In this document: positions 17,801-26,668 of the stretch, one piece after another
How positions within the stretch are numbered: position 1 is the stretch's first letter
Layout: every line of letters begins with the position of its first letter
Source of the DNA: JBGTGG01 sp964398945
GTDB taxonomy: Bacteria > Bacteroidota > Bacteroidia > Cytophagales > Cyclobacteriaceae
Assembly: GCA_964398945.1 (NCBI GenBank)
Contig: CAYNOT010000003.1
Span: 124,001 to 188,000, forward strand
Length of the DNA stretch: 64,000 bases
Reading direction: 5' to 3'
The notes under the pieces: model-generated
Seen by the model: only the letters and a program-made list of their open reading frames with translations
Database searches by the model: none
Told to the model about the DNA's origin: nothing
Program-made: the position numbers and the translations under genes

Positions 17801-18769
17801 ATGCTGAACCAGGTGCTTTTAGAAACCAAAGAACTTTCCGTAGGCTACCCTATAAAGAGTGGCAGTAAGGTTTTGTTGGAGAACCTTGAATTATCGCTTC
17901 GAACTGGCGAGTTGGTGTGCTTTATGGGGCCTAATGGAATTGGGAAATCCACTTTTATACGGACAATTGCCGGTCTTCATCCGCCTTTAAAAGGGGAAAC
18001 CATTATTTCGGAAAATATACCACGGGAACAAAGTATTGCGGTGGTGCTAACAGATAAAATCCTTCCGAATCAAATGCGGGTTTATGATCTTATAACATTT
18101 GGGAGGTACCCTTATCTTTCCTGGGATATTCGATTAAAGGATAATGACCGGGCAGCCATTGAGAACGCAATTGATCTTACCGGCATCCGCTATCTGGTGG
18201 ATCAGAAAATCAGTGAACTAAGTGATGGACAACTTCAATTGGCCATGATTGCGCGGGCGCTGGCGCAAGAATGCCCGATCCTTCTATTGGATGAACCCAC
18301 CGCCCATCTTGATTTGAACAACCGGGTGGAAATCATGAACCTTCTTCGGTCATTGGCACACGAATCCAACAAAGCCATTCTGATTGCCACGCATGAACTG
18401 GACCTCGTTCTCCAAACCGCTGACAGAATCTGGCTTGCCACCCGCGACAAAAAAATCCTATCGGGAATCCCCGAAGACCTCGTGTTGGACGATTCTTTTG
18501 ACAAAATTTTTCGGCTAAAAGGTTTTGACCTCAAAACGGGAAAAGTAAAACATCAAGTCCATCAACAATTAAAAATTAAACTTGAAGGGGAGGGCTCAAC
18601 TTACTTGTGGACAAAGAATGCGCTGGAACGCTGTGGGTATGAAGTTACTGAAAGTGGTTCCATCATCATCGAAATTAAACTTGATCCAACACCCACATGG
18701 ATACTGAATTCCAATCCCTATACCACAATCGAATCAATGATACATGCATTAAGGGTTGCCGGTAATTGA
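17801..18769 (+). CDS. ABC transporter ATPase, FecE/BtuD type, with C-terminal extension
   Basis: This is the nucleotide-binding partner of the preceding permease. Walker A GPNGIGKST is at residues 43-51, the signature LSDGQ at about 140-144, Walker B ILLLDEP at about 160-166, and the switch histidine at about 198 in ATHELD. The protein has 322 residues; typical FecE is about 255. The extra C-terminal ~75 residues have an alternating beta-like pattern and contain a Trp/Pro-rich DPTPTWILNSNP segment; I do not recognise this domain. Gene spacing implies one transcript with the permease. Confidence 0.92.
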   Translation: MLNQVLLETKELSVGYPIKSGSKVLLENLELSLRTGELVCFMGPNGIGKSTFIRTIAGLHPPLKGETIISENIPREQSIAVVLTDKILPNQMRVYDLITFGRYPYLSWDIRLKDNDRAAIENAIDLTGIRYLVDQKISELSDGQLQLAMIARALAQECPILLLDEPTAHLDLNNRVEIMNLLRSLAHESNKAILIATHELDLVLQTADRIWLATRDKKILSGIPEDLVLDDSFDKIFRLKGFDLKTGKVKHQVHQQLKIKLEGEGSTYLWTKNALERCGYEVTESGSIIIEIKLDPTPTWILNSNPYTTIESMIHALRVAGN

Positions 18770-18865
18770 GTTGCAATAAAAATCCGTTGTCCGAAATATT
18801 TTCGTCCAGCGTATTGGGCTTCGACCAACATTTTTCAATTGCAGGTAGTTAAGTAACTTAGGGAC

Positions 18866-20161
18866 ATGAAGCATGTGGTGATTGTAGGCAATGGGATTTC
18901 CGGAATAACAGCAGCCAGGCATATCCGCAAGAAGAGCGATTTCACGATTACCGTTATTTCCGCAGAAACAAAATATTTTTTTTCGCGGACTGCCTTGATG
19001 TATATCTACATGGGGCACATGCAGTTCGGGCATACCAAACCCTACGAAGATTGGTTTTGGAAGAAAAATAAAATCGACCTTGTTCAGGATTTTGTTGAAC
19101 ACATCAATAGCAATAAAAAAAACCTAACGCTTAAATCGGGACAAACAATCAGTTATGATATTCTAATCATTGCTTCCGGCTCTGTCTCCAATAAATTTGG
19201 TTGGCCCGGGCAAGATATTAAAGGCGTACAAGGATTATATTCCTATCAGGATCTTCAATTAATGGAGGAAAACACAAAAGGCATTAAACATGCGGTAATT
19301 GTTGGTGGTGGTTTGATTGGTGTTGAAGTTGCCGAGATGTTGCACTCCAGGAATATTGTCGTTACGATGCTGGTGCGTGAACAATCTTTTTGGAACAATG
19401 TGTTGCCCCTTCAGGAAAGTAAATTAATTACACAGCATATCGCATCATATGGAATTAATATCCTGGTGGATACAGAACTAAAGGAAATACAAAGCGACCG
19501 TAACAATCGTGTAACTTCTGTCACGACATCAACCGGGGAAATCATTCCCTGTGAATTTGTTGTGCTGGCAGCAGGGGTATCGCCCAATATCCCGTTTCTA
19601 AAAAATTCCGGGATAGAAACAAATCGCGGTGTGCTGGTGGACGAATTTTTAAAAACGAATTGTGAAGACGTGTACGCAATCGGTGATTGTGTTGAGCGCA
19701 AACACGAACTATCCGGAAGAAAAAACATTGAACAGGTTTGGTACACCGGAAGAATGATGGGTGAAGTTGTGGCTGAAACGATTTGTGGCAACGAAACAAA
19801 GTACCAGCCTGGCCCCTGGTTCAATTCTGCCAAATTCTTTGACATTGAATACCAAACGTATGGGAATGTTTCAAACGAATTGAAGGAAGACGAAGAAGGA
19901 TTTTATTGGGAACATGGCTCGGGAAAAAAAGCCATGCATTTCGTCTGGGACAAAACCACCAAAGTTTTTATTGGCATCAACACGTTTGGAATCCGGCTTC
20001 GGCATGAATGTTTTGACCGCTGGTTGCGCGAAAAGAAATCGATCGATTTTGTAATACAACACTTAGCTGAAGCCAACTTCGATCCGGAATTTTTTGATCG
20101 GCACGAAAAAGAAATCGCGAAAGCATTTGCAAACACACAGTTAACCACAGCCTCGTTATGA
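18866..20161 (+). CDS. FAD-dependent pyridine-nucleotide-disulfide-type oxidoreductase
   Basis: The fold is that of NAD(P)H-dependent FAD reductases (Pyr_redox_2; nitrite-reductase or rubredoxin-reductase-like). An FAD-binding GNGISG is at residues 8-13, the second dinucleotide motif GGGLIG at about 147-152, and the C-terminal FAD motif VYAIGDC at about 268-274. No CxxxxC redox disulfide is visible, so it is not a classical disulfide reductase. The 431-residue protein ends with a C-terminal region of about 120 residues. It overlaps the next gene by four bases (ATGA), so the two are probably coupled and may pass electrons to one another. Confidence 0.88.
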   Translation: MKHVVIVGNGISGITAARHIRKKSDFTITVISAETKYFFSRTALMYIYMGHMQFGHTKPYEDWFWKKNKIDLVQDFVEHINSNKKNLTLKSGQTISYDILIIASGSVSNKFGWPGQDIKGVQGLYSYQDLQLMEENTKGIKHAVIVGGGLIGVEVAEMLHSRNIVVTMLVREQSFWNNVLPLQESKLITQHIASYGINILVDTELKEIQSDRNNRVTSVTTSTGEIIPCEFVVLAAGVSPNIPFLKNSGIETNRGVLVDEFLKTNCEDVYAIGDCVERKHELSGRKNIEQVWYTGRMMGEVVAETICGNETKYQPGPWFNSAKFFDIEYQTYGNVSNELKEDEEGFYWEHGSGKKAMHFVWDKTTKVFIGINTFGIRLRHECFDRWLREKKSIDFVIQHLAEANFDPEFFDRHEKEIAKAFANTQLTTASL

Positions 20162-21933
20162 ACATAAAACTAATTAAAACGCTAGGGCTTTTTTTATTCG
20201 TTGTCGGGTTCGTGATTTTTAACGGTTTGTTCTTTTGGTCTGATTACACATTAACAAGGGAAATCGCAAAAAACAAAATTGGGGATGAAGTGAGATTCGG
20301 GCTATTCGAAAAAGCCTTCGTTACAATTTTCGATAAGACCTATTCTTCCAGTTTTGAATTTGTTGCTGAATTAAAATCCAGGTTCGAACACATCAATGAA
20401 ACACAGCTAAAAAAGTATGCTATATCCCCTGAAGAACTTGAACAAATAAAAAACAAATCCCCTGAACCATTCAGCTTAAGTGTATTGGAAAAAGTATTCC
20501 CTGAAAAGGATACGATCAACATCTTTAAAGCAAAATCATTTACCGATTATGGAAGTTGGCTGGAAGGACAAAATGTAACGATGGATCAGTTGCAATCTGT
20601 AGCGGACAACATTAAAAAATATGGCATCATCAATCAATTCGGGTTCGACCGCTATCAGGTTAAAGAGTTAAGTTACTCACTCACCAAAGCATCTGCACAA
20701 AGTCTTGTCAAAGAAAACCCTGCACTGTTCATCTTCCTTACTTTCGGGCTTTGTATTATCGGTTCGCTAATGTACATCCTACCGAAACTAAAATTACCGG
20801 AAGGAATAAAAAACAATGGTATCTATTTCAGTGCTTTGAAAAATACAGGATGGTTAGGAGTGCTTATCGGCACCTGGCTGATTGTCTTTTATGTCGTGCT
20901 GTATTTTTTTCCGGAGTACATGACGAATTGGATCATCATGGTAGATCCCATTAGTAAAATGTTAAATGGCCATGAAGCCAGCCGGTTCTTTTTATATGGT
21001 CTGATTTATACACTTTGTATTCTGGTGATGGGCATCCGGATGTTGATCAACTACCGGCACAGTAAGTATCAGATTTTGCGCACTGTTTCGGTGATGTTTT
21101 TTCAAACCGCTTTTGCTTTTTTGATCCCTGAAATCCTTATCAGGCTTAACCAACCCTATTTCGATTTCAAAAATATCTGGCCGCTTGATTATGATTTTTT
21201 CTTTGACAATGAATTGAACACCCTTATCGAAAGCGGTAGCCTCGGAATCTTTATGCTCGGCTGGGGGATTGCGCTCATCATTATTGCGGTTCCGGTCTTT
21301 GTTTATTTTTTTGGAAAGCGGTGGTATTGCTCCTGGGTATGCGGGTGTGGCGGTCTGGCCGAAACACTGGGCGATCCTTTTCGCCAACTTTCAAACAAAA
21401 AACTTAGTGCATGGAAAATCGAGCGGTGGATGGTACATGCAGTTCTGGTTTTTGCAGTCGTTATGACAGCCGGGGTGCTTTATACCTACTGGACGGAATC
21501 TTCCTGGTTTTTCTTTTTTGACAGCTATAAACTTCGGGAAGTATATGGTGCATTTATCGGTGCCGGGTTCGCGGGAGTTGTCGGAACGGGGTTCTATCCT
21601 TTAATGGGAAACCGGGTATGGTGCAGGTTCGGTTGTCCGCTTGCAGCGTATCTCGGAATTATTCAACGTTTCAAATCGCGCTTTCGAATTACCACCAATG
21701 GAGGCCAATGTATTTCGTGTGGAAACTGCTCAACCTATTGTGAAATGGGAATCGATGTTCGCTGGTATGCCCAACGGGGACAAAACATCGTGAGAAGTTC
21801 GTGCGTTGGTTGCGGGGTGTGTTCATCGGTTTGTCCGCGTGGCGTTTTGAATCTTGAGGTAAAAGATGAAAAAGGAAGGTTCGGGCAACCGGTTTTGTTG
21901 GGGAATGATTTAACCCATAACATCAAGAATTAA
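20158..21933 (+). CDS. NosR/NapH-like polytopic 4Fe-4S membrane protein
   Basis: The 591-residue protein has a first membrane helix (residues ~7-27), a ~170-residue loop probably outside the membrane, then several membrane segments. Between them is a cysteine motif in WYCSWVCGCGG (Cys ~391, 395, 397) and a later RFGCPLAAYLG. The C-terminus carries two ferredoxin clusters, CISCGNCSTYC from ~518 and CVGCGVCSSVCPRG from ~549. This is the layout of NosR/NapH/CcoG-related electron carriers. With the coupled FAD oxidoreductase it may move electrons from NAD(P)H across the membrane; the acceptor is unknown. Confidence 0.85.
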   Translation: MNIKLIKTLGLFLFVVGFVIFNGLFFWSDYTLTREIAKNKIGDEVRFGLFEKAFVTIFDKTYSSSFEFVAELKSRFEHINETQLKKYAISPEELEQIKNKSPEPFSLSVLEKVFPEKDTINIFKAKSFTDYGSWLEGQNVTMDQLQSVADNIKKYGIINQFGFDRYQVKELSYSLTKASAQSLVKENPALFIFLTFGLCIIGSLMYILPKLKLPEGIKNNGIYFSALKNTGWLGVLIGTWLIVFYVVLYFFPEYMTNWIIMVDPISKMLNGHEASRFFLYGLIYTLCILVMGIRMLINYRHSKYQILRTVSVMFFQTAFAFLIPEILIRLNQPYFDFKNIWPLDYDFFFDNELNTLIESGSLGIFMLGWGIALIIIAVPVFVYFFGKRWYCSWVCGCGGLAETLGDPFRQLSNKKLSAWKIERWMVHAVLVFAVVMTAGVLYTYWTESSWFFFFDSYKLREVYGAFIGAGFAGVVGTGFYPLMGNRVWCRFGCPLAAYLGIIQRFKSRFRITTNGGQCISCGNCSTYCEMGIDVRWYAQRGQNIVRSSCVGCGVCSSVCPRGVLNLEVKDEKGRFGQPVLLGNDLTHNIKN

Positions 21934-21954
21934 CGAATTTCATGGTTTTCTCTT

Positions 21955-22014
21955 AATTTATGGAACCAAACTCCATAAATTTAGCGTAATTTGTGGAGTT
22001 AAACTCCATAAATT
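21955..22014. repeat. Two palindromes with a 14-bp direct repeat abutting the DUF4143 ATPase start
   Basis: Palindrome 1 has arms AATTTATGGA (21955-21964) and TCCATAAATT (21972-21981). Palindrome 2 has arms AATTTGTGGAGTT (21988-22000) and AACTCCATAAATT (22002-22014), one mismatch in 13. AAACTCCATAAATT occurs exactly twice, at 21968 and 22001, 33 bases apart. The second palindrome ends on the base before the ATG. A -7-like TAATTTG lies between them (21987-21993). The position suits an operator for autoregulation. Confidence 0.85.
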
Positions 22015-23139
22015 ATGATAACTCGCTTTTATACACCGTTGGAAAAATACCTAAAGCCCAACAAGGTCCTTGTCGTTTACGGGCCGAGAAGGGTTGGAAA
22101 AACCACACTACTAAAAGAGTTCTTAAAATCCACACCATTGAAATATAGATTTGATTCAGGCGATAATATTGTCATCAGGGAAACACTGGGCTCTGAAAAT
22201 TTCAAATTAATAAAAGAATATTGTGAGGGGTACGAACTAATCATTATTGATGAGGCCCAGACGATTAAAAATATTGGAAAGGCATTGAAAATAATGGTGG
22301 ATGAAATTCCGGGGATTCGAATCCTTGTAACGGGTTCGTCAAGTTTTGAGCTATCCAACCAATTGGGGGAACCGCTCGTTGGCCGTCAGCAAATATTAAA
22401 GCTGTTTCCAATTGCCCAATTGGAACTTCACAAACAATTAAATCAATTCGATTTAAAACAAAATCTAAATGATTACCTGATCTATGGATCCTACCCCGAA
22501 ACAATCACCCTATCAAACCAAAATGAAAAAATAGAATATCTTACCAGTCTATCGCAATCATATTTATATAAGGATATTTTGGCATTGGAAAACATACGTT
22601 CACCCAAGGTGTTGGTTGAATTGTTGAAAGCACTAGCGTTTCAGATTAGTTCCGAGGTATCCCTAAATGAGCTGTCCAATCATTTAAAAGTAGATGTAAA
22701 AACTGTTTCCAGGTACATCGATTTACTTGAAAAAAACTTTATTGTCCACAGCCTGGGGTCATTTAGCAGGAACCTGAGAAACGAAATCAGCAACAAAAAA
22801 AAGTACTACTTCTTCGATGTGGGGGTTCGAAATGCATTGATCAACAATTTCAATGCGTTAACAACACGCAACGATATAGGGGCGTTGTGGGAAAACTTCC
22901 TTTTTATGGAAAGGCTTAAGAAAAAAAACTATCAACAGCTTTTTATCAAGGATTACTTTTGGCGCACCTACGATAAAAAAGAGATTGATTTGATTGAGGA
23001 AAAAAATGCAGAACTAGCCGCTTTTGAATTTAAATGGAACAACAAAACCACTCAACCCCCAAAGGAATGGACAAAGGCTTACCCAACCAGCAGTTTTTCA
23101 GTTATTACTAAAGAAAATTACCTGGAATTTATTTTGTAA
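22015..23139 (+). CDS. AAA_14 / DUF4143 family ATPase
   Basis: This is a P-loop ATPase of the AAA_14-DUF4143 type: Walker A GPRRVGKT at residues 23-30, Walker B-like LIIIDEAQ at about 74-81, a sensor-like RILVTGSSSFEL, then a winged-helix region (LNELSNHLKVDVKTVSRYIDLLEKNFIV, about 220-247). The C-terminal DUF4143 part has a nuclease-like fold signature (YKDILALENIRSP; WENFLFMERL; DKKEIDLIEE ... AAFEFKW). The D-E-K pattern in the last part resembles a PD-(D/E)xK core. The cellular role of this family is not established. The 374-residue protein is full length and palindromes precede it. Confidence 0.9.
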   Translation: MITRFYTPLEKYLKPNKVLVVYGPRRVGKTTLLKEFLKSTPLKYRFDSGDNIVIRETLGSENFKLIKEYCEGYELIIIDEAQTIKNIGKALKIMVDEIPGIRILVTGSSSFELSNQLGEPLVGRQQILKLFPIAQLELHKQLNQFDLKQNLNDYLIYGSYPETITLSNQNEKIEYLTSLSQSYLYKDILALENIRSPKVLVELLKALAFQISSEVSLNELSNHLKVDVKTVSRYIDLLEKNFIVHSLGSFSRNLRNEISNKKKYYFFDVGVRNALINNFNALTTRNDIGALWENFLFMERLKKKNYQQLFIKDYFWRTYDKKEIDLIEEKNAELAAFEFKWNNKTTQPPKEWTKAYPTSSFSVITKENYLEFIL

Positions 23140-23143
23140 AATT

Positions 23144-23833
23144 TTGGCGATTAAAATCAAAGTCATCATCCCCGCCTACAACGAAGAAAATGGAGTTGGC
23201 GAAGTTATAGCAGAAATCCCGAAGGATTTAGTGAATGAAATTATTGTCGTCAACAATGCATCAACCGACAAAACCGAAGAAGTAGCAAGAGCAGCAGGGG
23301 CAACGGTTTTGAAGGAACCTATTCCCGGCTATGGAAGAGCCTGCCTTAAGGGAATGGAATATGTTGCCAACACGAATGAAAAACCTGACATCATTGTTTT
23401 CATCGATGCCGACCACAGTGATTATCCGGAAGAAATGCAAAAGTTAATTGAACCAATCATTAAGAATGAGGTTGATATGGTAATTGGTTCGCGGGCATTG
23501 GGCAAAAAAGAAAAGGGGAGTATGACGCCACAGCAAATTTTTGGGAATTGGCTGGCCACACGATTATTGAAACTGATTTACAACGCACACTTTACCGACC
23601 TGGGCCCGTTCCGCGCTATCCGGTATCCTTCGCTGCTGGCATTGAACATGGAAGATAAAAATTTCGGCTGGACGGTGGAGATGCAGGTAAAAGCCGCAAA
23701 GCAAAAAATAAGGTTTACGGAAATACCCGTGCAGTACAGAAATCGAATTGGCCACTCTAAAATATCGGGGACAATAAAAGGAACTGTTCTGGCAGGGTAT
23801 AAGATCCTCTATACAATATTCAAGTATGTGTAA
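23144..23833 (+). CDS. Glycosyltransferase family 2, dolichyl/polyprenyl-phosphate sugar synthase-like
   Basis: This is a GT-A glycosyltransferase that probably transfers a sugar to a lipid phosphate. I use the TTG at 23144, four bases after the ATPase stop (229 residues); no ATG is better placed, and a start at 23024 would lie deep inside the previous gene. Motifs are VIIPAYNEENGVGEVI, the nucleotide-binding VVNNASTDKT and the metal-binding FIDADHSDYP, then GSRALGKKEKGSM and FTEIPVQYRNRIGHSKISG, all typical of DPM1-like enzymes. There is no C-terminal membrane anchor. It heads a four-gene glycosyltransferase run. Confidence 0.88.
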   Translation: MAIKIKVIIPAYNEENGVGEVIAEIPKDLVNEIIVVNNASTDKTEEVARAAGATVLKEPIPGYGRACLKGMEYVANTNEKPDIIVFIDADHSDYPEEMQKLIEPIIKNEVDMVIGSRALGKKEKGSMTPQQIFGNWLATRLLKLIYNAHFTDLGPFRAIRYPSLLALNMEDKNFGWTVEMQVKAAKQKIRFTEIPVQYRNRIGHSKISGTIKGTVLAGYKILYTIFKYV

Positions 23834-23868
23834 ATTGCAAAAACCAAAACGAATTCAATTTTGAAATA

Positions 23869-25323
23869 ATGTATATCGCTGTCACGATATTATTTGGAAT
23901 GTCATTGCTGTTCATCTTTTTGTTCAGCATGGGCCAGCTACACTTGACATGGGTTTATTTACGTTTAGAAAAAACCAAAACAACCACACCTGAAATCAAG
24001 TCTTTCCCGCACGTCACCATTCAACTCCCATTGTACAACGAAAAATATGTTGTAGAACGACTTTTGGAATCAGTCGCTAAAATAAAATACCCAAAAGATA
24101 AATTAGAAATTCAGGTGTTGGATGACTCTACCGATGAAACAACCGGCATTGTAAAAAATAAAATTGAATCAATTCGTGAAACAGGGATTAATATTGTCCT
24201 TCTTCATCGAACCGATCGCGTTGGGTTTAAAGCAGGTGCGCTTCAAAACGGATTGGAGAAAGCAAAAGGTGAATACATCGCGATTTTCGATGCTGATTTT
24301 ATTCCCGGTGAGGATTTTCTAGTAAAAACGCTCCCCTACTTTGAAAACAAAAAAGTCGGCATGGTGCAAACACGCTGGGGCCATCTCAATAAAAATTATT
24401 CTTTGCTTACCCAACTTCAGTCCTTTGGGTTGGATGCGCATTTCTCAATTGAGCAAAGTGCAAGAAAGGCTGCCGGAAGTTTTATCAATTTCAATGGAAC
24501 GTGTGGGGTTTGGCGAAAAAAATGTATTGAAGATGCTGGTGGTTGGTCGTTCGATACATTGACAGAAGATTTGGATTTAAGTTATCGCGCCCAACTCAAC
24601 GGTTGGGAATTCAAATACATGGAAGATTTCGCAACACCGGGTGAGCTTCCCGTGATAATGCAAGCGATCAAATCGCAACAATATCGGTGGAACAAAGGCG
24701 CAGCCGAAACAGCACGCAAGTTATTTTTAAAAGTACTCAAGTCGAAGTTATCATTGATTACAAAAACCCACGCTTTCTTTCATCTGTTCAACAGCTCGGT
24801 ATTTGTCAGTTTGTTTGTAGCTGCTTTTCTGAGCATCCCAATGCTCTACATAAAAAGTGGCCACCCAGAGATCAATTGGGTGTTCCATGCCGGAATAGTA
24901 TTCTTCCTGGGCTTTCTAAGCATTTCCTTTTTCTATTGGATCGCCACGAAAAGATTTTACAAAGATTCCCCGGGAAAAAAATTCATGTACTTGTTTCCGC
25001 AATTTTTAATTGTGTCGATGGGGCTTTCATTGCACAATGGACTGGCAGTGATGGAAGGCTTGCTTGGGGAAAAAACTCCATTTATCCGAACACCAAAATT
25101 TAACGTAATCAATAAATCCGACAAGTGGAATGGGAACACATACATCAAACAACGTTTAACACTATTGACCATGCTGGAAGGATTGCTTTGCGTTTACTTT
25201 ATTTTCGGAATAGTCGCGGGAATCATGATGAATGAAAGCGGGATGCTTTTTTTTCATATCATGTTATCGCTGGGTTTTGGAAGTGTTTTTTTCTTCTCCA
25301 TAAAACCTATTGCTAATGCCTAA
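23869..25323 (+). CDS. Membrane glycosyltransferase family 2, cellulose-synthase-like
   Basis: This is a processive-type membrane glycosyltransferase. The 484-residue protein has an N-terminal membrane helix (residues ~3-25) and a GT-A domain with QLPLYNEKYVVERLLES, QVLDDSTDET, FDADFIPG, the acceptor-base TEDLDLSYRAQ and the QQYRWNKG (QxxRW) motif. Four or so membrane segments follow. This D, DxD, D, QxxRW pattern marks the cellulose/hyaluronan/glucosylceramide synthase superfamily. No PilZ domain is seen. The product is unknown. It overlaps the next gene by eight bases. Confidence 0.9.
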   Translation: MYIAVTILFGMSLLFIFLFSMGQLHLTWVYLRLEKTKTTTPEIKSFPHVTIQLPLYNEKYVVERLLESVAKIKYPKDKLEIQVLDDSTDETTGIVKNKIESIRETGINIVLLHRTDRVGFKAGALQNGLEKAKGEYIAIFDADFIPGEDFLVKTLPYFENKKVGMVQTRWGHLNKNYSLLTQLQSFGLDAHFSIEQSARKAAGSFINFNGTCGVWRKKCIEDAGGWSFDTLTEDLDLSYRAQLNGWEFKYMEDFATPGELPVIMQAIKSQQYRWNKGAAETARKLFLKVLKSKLSLITKTHAFFHLFNSSVFVSLFVAAFLSIPMLYIKSGHPEINWVFHAGIVFFLGFLSISFFYWIATKRFYKDSPGKKFMYLFPQFLIVSMGLSLHNGLAVMEGLLGEKTPFIRTPKFNVINKSDKWNGNTYIKQRLTLLTMLEGLLCVYFIFGIVAGIMMNESGMLFFHIMLSLGFGSVFFFSIKPIANA

Positions 25324-26668
25324 GGCAGAAGGCAAACAGTGGTTGTTTGCAGCCATTCTTTTCATTGGCTTTGCCTTCATCGGATATTTTACTGACAGAA
25401 CTAATACCGTATTAATCCTTTCTTTATTTTCAATAGTGTTTGGGCTGTTCATCTGGATTTACTGCTCCGTTGAAGAGCAATCCGTTAATTTTTGGATGTA
25501 TGCTGGAGTTGGTCTGCGTTTGATTTTCTTGTTCAGTATCCCCAATCTATCCGATGATGTTTATCGTTATTTGTGGGACGGCAGGTTATTGGCCAACGGC
25601 ATTCATCCCTTTTCTGAAGTACCTGAGCATTTTGTTAACAATAACATGCTTCCCTCTATTCTCGATCAGGAACTCTTTGTTAAACTAAACTCGCCCTCCT
25701 ATTTTACCATTTATCCCCCGGTGGCGCAGGGTGTGTTTTGGCTTGCTGCTAAAATTTCTTTCGGAAATATAGTTGCCGGAATTATCATCATAAGAATTTT
25801 CGTAATCGGTGCGGAAATCGGAAGTATCATTTTAATGAAGAAACTGCTTCACGACTTTAAGTTACCTGCGAAAAATATACTGCTGTACGCATTAAATCCC
25901 TTGGTGGTTTTAGAGCTCACCGGAAATTTGCACCTGGAAGCATTCATGATATTCTTTCTGTTGCTTACAGTGTATTACCTGAGAAAAAACAAATTCCATT
26001 TTTCCGCAATCGCATTTGCCTTTGCTATCTGTACCAAATTGATCCCGCTTATATTTCTACCTGTTATTCTGTTGGCGCTACCCTCCATTAAAAAATCCTT
26101 TCTCTACGCGGTTGGGGCTGGCTCAACATGTTTGATACTTTTTATCCCGCTTTTTGATTGGGAAATACTTTCCGGTTTCAACGAAAGTTTTTCGTACTAT
26201 TTTAAAAAATTTGAATTCAATGCCAGTATCTATTATCTCGTAAGGGAATGGGGGTTTTGGAAATACGGGTACAACATTGTCCAAACTGTTGGCTGGAAAT
26301 TGGGGCTGCTATCAGGAATTGGAATTATTGTCTATACATTCATTTCCTTCATTAAAAACCATCAACAAACTGCCAACAACCATCAACTAATAAAAGACTG
26401 GCTTTGGATTTATGGAATCTATCTGCTTTTCACCACCACCCTTCACCCCTGGTATGTAATTCCGTTGTTGGCCTTTTCGGTTTTTACACAATACCGCTTT
26501 ACCGTGTTGTGGTCATTTTTAATATTTTTTACCTATGCCGGATATTCAAAAACCGGTTATGTAGAGAATATTTGGATTGTGGCAGCGGAATATTTGTTGG
26601 TGGTATTGTATCTCAGTTACGAACTTTGGAAAAAGCATCATCACCCTTCAATAAAGTTTGCAAAATGA
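25316..26668 (+). CDS. Polytopic GT-C-type glycosyltransferase (mannosyltransferase-like)
   Basis: An integral membrane protein of about 450 residues with ten or more hydrophobic helices. The first extracytoplasmic loop carries the acidic motif SDDVYRYLWDGRLLANGIHP, the usual catalytic position in GT-C enzymes that use polyprenyl-phosphate sugars. I start at ATG 25316; a TTG lies two codons earlier. The preceding polyprenyl-phosphate-sugar-synthase-like gene could make its donor. It overlaps the previous gene by eight bases and the next by four. Confidence 0.8.
   Translation: MPKAEGKQWLFAAILFIGFAFIGYFTDRTNTVLILSLFSIVFGLFIWIYCSVEEQSVNFWMYAGVGLRLIFLFSIPNLSDDVYRYLWDGRLLANGIHPFSEVPEHFVNNNMLPSILDQELFVKLNSPSYFTIYPPVAQGVFWLAAKISFGNIVAGIIIIRIFVIGAEIGSIILMKKLLHDFKLPAKNILLYALNPLVVLELTGNLHLEAFMIFFLLLTVYYLRKNKFHFSAIAFAFAICTKLIPLIFLPVILLALPSIKKSFLYAVGAGSTCLILFIPLFDWEILSGFNESFSYYFKKFEFNASIYYLVREWGFWKYGYNIVQTVGWKLGLLSGIGIIVYTFISFIKNHQQTANNHQLIKDWLWIYGIYLLFTTTLHPWYVIPLLAFSVFTQYRFTVLWSFLIFFTYAGYSKTGYVENIWIVAAEYLLVVLYLSYELWKKHHHPSIKFAK

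Noticed and set aside
22015..23139. The DUF4143 ATPase as an insertion element with its palindromes as ends
   Set aside because: The palindromes are only upstream; no matching end or target duplication was seen after the gene, and the next gene starts four bases on.
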